Below are positions 11,525 through 20,009 of a DNA stretch of 60,246 bases, one piece after another (the first letter of the stretch is position 1; every line of letters starts with the position of its first letter). The DNA is taken from assembly GCF_000281045.1 (NCBI RefSeq), contig NW_008246068.1, forward strand, positions 1,260,036 to 1,320,281, given 5' to 3'. Origin of the DNA: Saprolegnia diclina VS20. Taxonomy: Eukaryota > Oomycota > Saprolegniomycetes > Saprolegniales > Saprolegniaceae. The notes under the pieces were generated by a model. The model did no database searches. It saw only the letters and a program-made list of their open reading frames with translations, and was not told the DNA's origin. Position numbers and translations under genes: made by a program.

Positions 11525-11744
11525 TTGCTATAATTCTACTCTATTCGCCTACACCAACGTGCTAGCATCCATCCTGTAGGCAACGGGGTAGGGTTATTGT
11601 CCCTGCTCACAGCGTGCTTTTACATTTCCACCGATTTCGACTAGGGTTAACCTCGTGTTTTCTCAAGGCAGATTTTGGTCGAGCTCTTTGGTTGAGGTTT
11701 TGCATTGGGGTAGCGTGCAATCTAGCGGAGGGATCGTGTACTAC
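11525..11744. other. spacer after MPP10
   Basis: No gene seen; it holds the MPP10 3' flank. Confidence 0.5.
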
Positions 11745-12035
11745 GTGGGACGTAGTTTGGACTCGTCGGTGCACGGGATCATGTTGCAAATGCCTATGTC
11801 GGCCAGCACAAGCGCGCCGCCTTCGAGCGTCATCTCCTTGGCGATCTGTTCGTCCTCAATCGCGGCCGTGAGACCGACGCCACAACTGCCCTTGCCCGTC
11901 GTGTAGATGTCTCTCGCAGGTCGATGGAGGAGCTGCCTCTTGGCCCCACCAGGGTCACCCATGAGGAGTACGTTGATGCCATATTCATGCCTTCGTGCAT
12001 GCGCTTGGCAACGCCGCCAATCTTCATCACGACAA
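11745..12035 (-). pseudogene. MCM7-like helicase fragment
   Basis: On the minus strand this ~290-bp piece reads as part of the MCM ATPase core. The order is [12 protein letters not shown], then [18 protein letters not shown] (Walker A region; functional MCMs have GDPGVAKSQ), then [18 protein letters not shown], then [17 protein letters not shown], then a degraded Walker B region. The first block is in a different frame from the rest, a few residues are missing after QLL, and no open frame extends beyond about 100 codons. The best fit among MCM paralogues is MCM7 by the TTGKG and EMTLEGG wording. It looks like a stray, broken duplicate of a host replication gene whose functional copy lies elsewhere. 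Confidence 0.8.
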
Positions 12036-12170
12036 TGTCGCGACAGGGTCACAACAACGTCGTAACTGTGTCATAACAACGTCGTGACAATGTGACGACA
12101 ACGTCGCGACAGCGTCGCGACAATAATGTTACCACAACATCGTAACAATGTTACGTCTGAACATCGCGGC
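12036..12170. repeat. degenerate short tandem repeat, ACAACGTCGTGACAATG-like
   Basis: About 130 bp are built from imperfect copies of a 9-18-bp unit around ACAACGTCGCGACA / ACAATGTNACGAC. Several copies are near-palindromic (GTCGCGAC, CGTCGTGACAATG). It starts exactly where the MCM7-like fragment ends and runs out before 12175. The remainder up to the next gene shows nothing. Confidence 0.65.
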
Positions 12171-12300
12171 GTCTCCGTGCTATGGCACGAACCCGGCAAC
12201 CACCGGGTGCCCTCGCTGCGCTCGTGCCGCGCTTCGCGCAAAAATTCGTTATTCAATGAAAAGATGTCCAACAAACAACTTGGAAATGTATCAATTAGTA

Positions 12301-13935
12301 TCAATAGATCGGCGGCTCTTTCGCACCGGTCTTCCACTTGGTTATCCGAAAATCCTTGACGGTCGGGAGCTTCACGGGCGACGCAAAGAGCTGCGGGAGG
12401 CCGATCGTCGGGCAGCTCTCGGCTCGCAGCAGCTGGTGCGTATCTTGCTTGGCCTTTTGATGCGTCAAAACATGCTTCTGGAGCGAGTCGAGCGGTAAGG
12501 GCTTGACACAGACGGCGCTTTTCGAGACACTAGTGTCGTGGCTGTTGAGCATTTTGCTGTAGTTGCGCTGTGCATTGAAGAGCTCGTGCTTGGATTTGAC
12601 GTGGCGCGGCGTGAGCACGTTGGCCGGGTCGACCCGAAACGCAACTTCTTTTGGGTCGACGAGGCACGCGGTGACGCCTTTGGACGACTTGAGGTCAAAG
12701 AGCCGCTCCTTGGCGCGTAATTTGTTCATGGTTTTGCTAAAGACCCCCTTGTCGTTGGCGAGCAGATGGGCAATCTAGGACATTTGTCTACATAGCACAC
12801 GAAAATAATGTACATATGTCGTGTCTACCTGGTCGTCCGACTTGTTTGTGTACGCGGCGTTGAACTTCCACATGTCGCCGGCATTGCGTGTGACAAACTC
12901 TCTTGCCATGAGCAGTCGCCCTTCGGCTTGGAGCTTGGCCTGCACGTGACGCTCGTGCATGACGCGCTCACTTGCATCAATGACGCCGTCGCCGTTCAGG
13001 TCCGAGGCGGCGAGGCCATGCAGCGTCGACTGCTTGAGTTGCACGTGGAGTTGCATCTCGTAGTCGTCGATGACGCCGTCGCCATCAATGTCGATCGCGC
13101 CATAGTCGTTGGTAAACACCTGCTTGGTGTGGACATTATTGTCTGTCGACGGTAGGACATCGTCCAAGGCCTCGAGGTCCAGTTGCAGCGCGTCATCTTT
13201 TTCAAAGAGCGCATATTTCGACGAGCCGGCTTGGAGCGCGGCGCGTGCTTGGAGCTGCGAAGGCGTCCGCAGCTTGCGCTGCGTGTAGACCCACGTCTGC
13301 GGCCCGTTCTCGTCCTCGTCGTTGCTATCGCGATTGTGACGCGGCAGCGCGGCTTCGAGCGCCGACGGTTCACCGAGGCACGACCGGAGGTGTTGCGACG
13401 ACCGAATCGTGCGCTGGCGCTCGACCGTCTCGAGGTATGGCATGAGCTTGACAAAGTTCTTGTGCTCGGCAATGCACCGAACAGCCTCGTCGTTGGACTT
13501 TCCGGCAAAGACGGTGCCGTAGCGCCAGAGCTTGCCGTTGTTGCGGTCGACGAACTCGTGTGCGATCGTATATTTGCCGACGGCCACGCGCATCGCAGTG
13601 AGCTCGGCGTCAGTTGGTGCCTGGCCGGTTTGCTCCAGATTCGACGTGATCTCGTGGAGGTACTTGGCCATGCGCATCTCGCGAACGTCAATGATACCGT
13701 CGCCATCAATGTCGGTGGCGATGACCGCCGACCGCTTGGCAGCGAGGGCCGCCTTGGCGTCGTCGACGGCCTTGGCGCGGGCGATTTTGCCGTGGACGAG
13801 TTGCGGCGCGACCGGCAGCTCGTCTTTGGTCGAGAGGTATTTCCACCGGTCGCGTGTATTGAGGTTCGTGGCGCCACCGGATGGCCGTCGCACGCGCCGC
13901 CCCGTCTTGCGCTTCTCACCGCTGCCGCTGTGCAT
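12301..13935 (-). CDS. EF-hand protein with three canonical calcium loops
   Basis: Two exons, 526 aa, with one 54-nt phase-0 intron at 12775-12828. Three perfect 12-residue EF loops are visible: DIDGDGIIDVRE (about residues 75-86), DIDGDGVIDDYE and DLNGDGVIDASE. The first sits alone near the N-terminus and the other two form a pair in the second half. Each lone/paired EF region is followed by a similar phrase (EFVDRNNGKLWRYGTVFAGK and EFVTRNAGDMWKFNAAYTNK), so the protein is an internal duplication of an EF-hand plus a ~45-residue module. No membrane segment or catalytic domain is seen. I do not recognise a named family; conserved unnamed proteins of this kind occur in flagellated protists, so an axonemal or cortical role is only a guess. 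The start is the first ATG of the open frame. Confidence 0.85.
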
Positions 13936-14972
13936 GTTGCGAAAACTACGACTGCGCGTGTAGGTTGACGCCTAAATTTAGTTGAGCATTCGACTATTAT
14001 ATACGAGTGTAGGACAAACCGAACACAGTGTCCACTTAACGTCAAGGTAGTTAGCTCGCTGCCTTCACGAGTGTTTTGTCCAAGCTCAATCGAATTCATT
14101 TCCAACGAGGTTGCTGACGATGCAGCCATGGACTAGAGCCGCCTTGCAAGTCGTTCTTACGGTGTAAGCTACATGACAGTACAATTGGGCCAGAAATGAC
14201 GGTCTTTTACGAGAAATACGGTACTCTGACGGTAGCGCGGATTGGCTATCAACCCAGAAAGTGCAATCTCGCCGATTCGCAGACTCGACAGGATCGTCGC
14301 GCGTGCTCGGGGCCTTCAGCAGCGCTGGCATAGTAGCCTCTCGCCGGCGTATACCAAGCTGCTCGAAATCGTACGCATCGAGCGCCATCTCCAGGCCGCG
14401 CTTCGACGTCACGCTCCTGAGTTCAACTGGACGCGCAACTATGCTGCTCGTCAGTACAAGTAGCCAGCAAACAAGGTTCGCTGCACCAAGCTGCTCCTCG
14501 CTACGGCCGTCCTATTATGGATAGCCCTATGGAGTCCAGGAATGGCCGTTGGATTTAACAAGAGCTGACCGACAGCTCAATCAGTCGACGCAATACACGA
14601 TGCTTTCTCAGTCGATTCCATCGCTGTCGAGCTCTACTTCCTCCTCTAGCTTCTCGGAGCCCAAGCTAGCCACCTTTGTAACGCCAGACCAATGGTAAAT
14701 GATCCGCCCTCGCCAAATATACGGTCGACGCCAGGTCGCACCAAACGGGACTCGCAGCACGGGACTGGCAAGCGGTCTCGAGACACCATCCCGCCCGATC
14801 GACATTGTAGCTCAGTCGTACCGTATCACAGCTTTTATAGTGTCGAGTTGAATTTGTAGAGGCAGGCTTCGTGACCTCCACCGCTTTCCGCAATGTGGTG
14901 GGCGCGGCCAAGTAACGCCATTCACAGAGTTTGGTGGATCGTTACTACTTTTCCAGTTCTTATTTCTAAACT
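13936..14972. other. intergenic, no gene seen
   Basis: About 1 kb with no recognisable family. The longest minus frame (14086-14412) has no domain I know and lies in sequence lacking the strong GC3 bias of real genes here. The stretch should include promoters of both flanking, divergently transcribed genes. Confidence 0.5.
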
Positions 14973-16114
14973 ATGGCCAACGCCGCCGCCGTCGCCGTCC
15001 CGATCGTCGTCGCTGTCGTCCTCGTCTACGTCGTCATGACGCGCAGCATCAAGATCGTCAAGGAGAAGGAGACGATGGTCATTGAGCGACTTGGACGCGT
15101 GCACATGGTGCTTTCGCCAGGCTTCCACCTCATCCTTCCGTTCATCGACCGGCCTCGCACTCATGACCAAAAGTACATAGTCGAAGTCAGCGGACGCTTG
15201 ACGCTTGTCGACAAGGAAGGATACGAGACGATTTCAACGCAAAACGAAGTGCTGGACTTTGCCAAGCAGCCCGTCATTACGCGCGACAACGCCGCCATCT
15301 TCCTCGACGCCGTCCTCCAATACTCGATCACGAGCCCACGCACGTACATTTACACGGTCAAGAACCTCCCGCACCTCCTCAGCGTCCTGCTGCAAGCGCA
15401 GATCCGCAACGTCGCCGGGTCGCTCGACGTCGACCAGATCATTGAAGACACGGCGCAGATGGACCGCGTCTCGAGCCTCATGGACGCTGCGGCGGTGCAG
15501 TATGGCGTCAAAATCTCCATGGTCAAGATCCAACGCGTCGACGCCGGCAACCTCAGCCAAGTGCTCGCTGCAAAGAAGCAGGCGGACTTGAAGAACAAGG
15601 AAATCTTCATCCAGGCCAAAGCACTTAAGCAAACGACCGTCATCAACGCTGAGGGGAACCGCGACCGGATGATCAAGGAGGCCGAAGGCGAGGCGCAGCA
15701 AACCTTGTCACGCGGTACCGCTCCTCCCCTTTCATTTTGCTCAAGAGCACCAATTTTGTCTCTAGCCCGCGGCGAAGCCCAAGCCATTGTCAACGCGGCC
15801 AACGCCGAAGCCCGCAGTATCAAGGAGGTCGAAACTATCAATCTATCAAGCTTGATCCAAACGGGCGACGTAGATTTCCAAAGTCGTGACGCGCAATGGC
15901 GAGGACCCGCTGCGGTACCTCTTGGCACTCAAGTACATTGAGGTCATGCGCCAAATTCTGTCGCTCAAGCACACCGAGGTACGCATCGAGAACCACTACC
16001 TTGCATCGTCGGACCCTAACCGCGTTGCAGGTCCAACTCATGCCCTTCGAAACCACATTCCTGCAGACTATCAAAGGCTTTGGTCTCAATACCGTCGCGC
16101 CGACGCGTACATAG
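14973..16114 (+). CDS. SPFH/band-7 (stomatin-prohibitin) family membrane protein
   Basis: Four exons, 330 aa. Introns: 15715-15765 (51 nt, frame-neutral), 15828-15873 and 15979-16030. An N-terminal hydrophobic anchor (AAAVAVPIVVAVVLVYVVM) is followed by the SPFH start KEKETMVIERLGRVHMVLSP GFHLILPFIDR and by TRDNAAIFLDAVLQYSI. The C-terminal half is an alanine/glutamate coiled coil (NRDRMIKEAEGEAQQTLSRA, GEAQAIVNAANAEARSIKE) typical of oligomerising stomatins. The tail VQLMPFETTFLQTIKGFGLN resembles the end of the family's oligomerisation region. Stomatin-like proteins form ring-shaped scaffolds in lipid microdomains or mitochondria. The target membrane is not clear: no mitochondrial presequence is obvious. 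Reading through the first intron would keep the frame open, but the inserted residues do not fit the coiled coil. Confidence 0.9.
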
Positions 16115-16273
16115 TCGGCTTCCTAAAACATACAACTCAACGAGTTCTGTACTTTCTATCTACATAACCTCCACTTGCCTTGACCCGCCCTCCGCCTCGC
16201 CCATTCCAGTTCACGGAACACAGTCATTTCGTACGTTATCACGTCAACTCTGCACTCGGCACAGCAGACAAGC

Positions 16274-19200
16274 TCAGGCTACCATCGTCACATCGTCACG
16301 CGTCACGGTCGGGACCGTCAGCAAGGCGTGCACCTGCGCTTTGAGCGCGGACGTAATCGCGAGTGCTTGTACTTGGTCCCGACTCGCTTGGACGAGCGTA
16401 GGTAGCTGTTGGAGCTCGTACGCGAAGCTCGACACGTTGAATTCGATGCGGCGGGGCGTCTGCGCTGCATGAACGAGCGCCGGCACGTCGTCCTGCAGCA
16501 CGTAGGCGTCGTCCAGAAGCGACTTGGCGCGCTGCAGTCGAGTGAAAAGGCCCGCGACGTTGTTCAAGGGGACCTCTGTCGCGTTGGAAAAGACCAGTCC
16601 GATCAGAACACGGTGCGTCACGTCACGTGGCGTCTGCAGTTGCACGTGCAGCGACAGCGTCGATGCTTCGTAGTGCCAGTGGTCGACTGCTGAACCGTCG
16701 TTGCCGAGGAGCTTGCCGTTGACGGCCACCGACATCGGCGGGCGGACATGGCGGACCACAACCTCATACGACCGCGCTGTTGGCATTGTCGGAAAGAACC
16801 CGGCGACAGGCTCGATAGTAATGACGCCGAGATTTGGCACATCCATGCGATAGTTGAACACAGTGAATGCGTATTCGTTGTTGGTCGTATACGCGTCCGA
16901 GTCGCCGCCATCTTCGTACACCACACCCGAGCCAAATGGAACACCGGCAACAACAAGGAGCCGCAATAAAGCTGGTAAACGCTGGGCCGCGCCGAGGCTC
17001 GAACCCGAGTCCGACCCGTCGAGCGGCACAATACTGCCAGCGCGAAGGAACCTAACAACGTTGAGCACGTCCGCATGGCGATAGATGCATATACCGAGGC
17101 ATCTCGCCAAGCGTAAACTGCGCCGTGTACTTGGCTGGACCCGAGTAAAGTGCACCAAAGGTCTCGTCGAACCAGAGACCGGGCGGGACCCAGACATGGC
17201 GCGTCGCGGTCTGCGTCGACTGGTTCAGTGGCGCCACTATCGGCGCAACCAAGTACGCCGAACCAAAGAGGTACTGGTCGCTATGGTCGTACGCCGCTTC
17301 GAGGTCGGGCCACTCGAGGTAGAGCGCGTGGAGGAGCCCGACGCCCGATGTAAACGTCTCTCGCGCCTACGCCACATGGACGAAGATAGAACTATCGCAT
17401 TTGTACAAATAACGCACCGCCGTATAAATGTAGGGCACGAGTTGTCGTCGGAGGGTCATAAATTCGTGCATGATTCCATAAAATGGATCTGGAAATTTCC
17501 AGATGCGGCGATCAGCATGGACATCCTACGTCCAATATAACGTTTTGGATCTCAATCAGAAAATATAGTCGAAAAAAGTTGATAGACCTTCATCGAGTGG
17601 GTGCGAAAAATCGGCGAAAAGACCCCCCACTGAATCCAGCGCGTGTAGAGCTCGGGGTCGCTTCCGTGAAGGAACCCGCCGAGGTCGTGGCTCCAGTAGC
17701 CAAAACCTACGTTGGCAGCCGACGCCGTGAACGCCGGTTGGAAGGCCAGCGACGCCCACGATGCCTCGACGTCCCCCGAAAAGCCCACGGGGTACCGGTG
17801 GCTGCCGAGGCCGCCAAACCGATGCAATAGCAGCGGTCGCGTCTTGGACTGGGGCCAGTGGTACGGGTTTGTAAAGAAAACGTGGTTGAGCCACAGCGTC
17901 GGGCTCAAGCTCGCGCGGGCTTGGTCATGCGCGACGAACCAGTCTTCGCCCTGCTGCCAGTCGAGCCACCAAAAGTCGACGCCATTCACTTCATGTGGGC
18001 GCAAACTTAACGTGAGCCACGCCGACGCAAACGTCTGATTGGTCAAATCAAACGGCACGTAGCGCTTCGTCGCCGGATCGATGCCCATGGCGGTCGCGAC
18101 AGCCGCGTACGACTCTTCCCACGGCTGGACACCGGACGCCGGATGCAAGTTGAGCGTCACACGAAGGCCCTCTGCGTGCAAGTGCTGCAAAAATGACTTG
18201 GGCGACGGGAATAATTCCTTGTTCCACGTGAGCCTACACTCAATTAGGTAGGGGTAGGGTAGGGCAAGGGTACCCGGTCCAGCCTTTGGGTTGCTGGGCT
18301 TGGTCGAGCGTGTGGTTTTTGTAAAACGTGAGGTGCCAGTCCATGTCGAGGACGATTGTATCGAGCGGAATGTGTCGCGACGCGTAGTCGGCCGCGAGTC
18401 CTTCGACTTCGACGTCGCTATACGCCCACCAACGCGAGTAGAACACTCCAAACGCATACCTAGTTGGAGCCCATCAGAAAGATAGTGCAGCCAGTAGTCG
18501 CACCGGGGCGGCAGCGGCACGGGACCGGCGATCGCCGTAAACTCGCGCAAGGCGTCCTTGAACCGGCGACCATGCCCGAAAAAGTACAGATCTTGGGACG
18601 ACTGCGGGCTGTAGTAGCACACAAAGCCGTGCGGGAGCGGGTTCGCCTACACTAATTCATGAGGCGGCGGACGGCGTATCGGTAAAAGGATGTCGTGTAC
18701 GTCGTCAAAGCAGCAGCCGACGGCGACGCATTCGTCTTCCGAAGCAATGTTGGCGCCGCAGATGCGCCGCTCGTTGGGTGGAATGATCGCACACGCATGC
18801 CCGGGCGACGGCGCGCTGCCCTTGGGCACGAGCCACGGGTAGCTGGCGTTGCTGAGCTCGTAGCTGAGCGAGTCATCGAGCACGACGTAGCCTCGCTTGC
18901 TGCCGACACCGTACGTGCAGTGCGAGTCGGCAATGTAGTCGGGCCCACCGGCGTGGCAGTCGAGATTGACCGACCCGTTGGTCATGTCGAGTGTTCGAAT
19001 GGTGCCGGTCAAGCGACTCGTGTCATTGTCGGAGTACGAAGGGATCCAAGTCGCGCTATTGTGACCCACAGAAAGCACCGTCACGCGCAGATTGCCGTCG
19101 CCAAACGACGTGGCCGAGCGCGGATCGTAGTGGAGCGCAAGATGCGACGTCGTGATCGTGAGCCAGCCGTCGTCGTCGTGGTCGACGTGGAACGACGGCA

Positions 19201-19408
19201 CGGCGAGGCGTCGGTTGGTCACAACCATCGTCGCCCGGTCCCGGAAGCTGTTGGTGAGGCTCCACTCCATGCGGATGACTTGCGCCGTGAGCACCGTGAA
19301 GCGGGCGTGGCCGGCAAGGACGACGGCGGCAGAGTCCGCGACAGGGTCCGCGCCCAAGGCGACGCTGGCGACGACCAGCGCCGCAAGCAGAGAAAGCAGC
19401 TGCGCCAT
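16274..19408 (-). CDS. secreted glycoside hydrolase family 31 with trefoil (P-type) domain
   Basis: Seven exons, 946 aa. Introns: 18647-18700, 18460-18503, 18234-18273, 17526-17587, 17367-17417 and 17052-17094. The start at 19408 gives a clean signal peptide (MAQLLSLLAALVVASVALGA). An N-terminal beta domain leads to a six-cysteine trefoil at residues about 206-250 (C-x10-C-x9-C-x4-CC-x12-C, core GCCFDD), split by the first intron. The GH31 barrel follows: VPLPPRYAFGVFYSRWWAY, VLDMDWH, FWWLDWQQGE with the likely nucleophile Asp, GFSGDVEASW with the likely acid/base Asp, WSHDLGGF, PIFRTHS and RRIWKFPDP. A C-terminal beta-sandwich ends the protein (FLRAGSIVPL, VYEDGGDSDAY). GH31 enzymes are mostly alpha-glucosidases or alpha-xylosidases; the precise substrate cannot be called. 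Likely exported to act on environmental glucans. Confidence 0.93.
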
Positions 19409-20009
19409 TCGGGGCAAGAATCTCAATGACGGTCGGATATCTTTGGTTGAGGTTGGCATCCGGTTGCCGGTCGGCGGCAGCGCCAAGTGCAAACTCGAAA
19501 GCATTTCATGTTCCTGACCGTATCTTACACTATTTATGCACGGTATGTCTTGGGCACATATTTACATCAAACGTCCTTCTTGACGAGCTCGATGCCTAGA
19601 GCCTCCAAGGAACACACACCCTTGTGAGCAACCGGCATGCGAGTTCTAAGCTAGGAGCTCAACAAGGATCACCGGCGTCCGCCCAGGGCGTCCGCCCAGG
19701 GCGCTTGCCGAGATTCAATAAGACACTATTTACGGAATTTCGAAGCAAACATGTCGAAATACTGTTTGCAAATACGGGCAGCGCGTATACTGTCGGCATG
19801 CAACGACACTGTGGCCGTGGCACGCTGCGCAATTCCTAAGTTGTTGGGCTGAGCACGGTCTTGACACCTCTTCCGGCCTTCATGTGGTGCCCACGACGCG
19901 TCTGCACTGTCACACTATTTCTTCTGTTTTTCAAGAGAAAGGCTGTGCTGTGACACGCGCCGTGCAGGCTTCGTCCCAAGCGCCCGCAGACGACAAAAGC
20001 ACAGGACCG
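19409..20009. other. divergent intergenic region
   Basis: It separates the start of the GH31 gene and the start of the metallopeptidase gene. No gene seen. A 14-bp direct duplication (GCGTCCGCCCAGGG twice in tandem) lies at about 19677-19704. Confidence 0.5.

Noticed and set aside
14086-14412. 108-codon minus frame between the EF-hand and SPFH genes
   Set aside because: No domain, weak codon bias and no splice partners that extend it.
16985-17010. GGGTTCGAGCC on the minus strand, B-box-like
   Set aside because: It lies inside a GH31 exon and is explained by coding sequence; no tRNA cloverleaf can be drawn around it.
19677-19704. Tandem GCGTCCGCCCAGGG duplication
   Set aside because: Only two copies of a short GC-rich unit; too little to call a repeat family or regulatory site.
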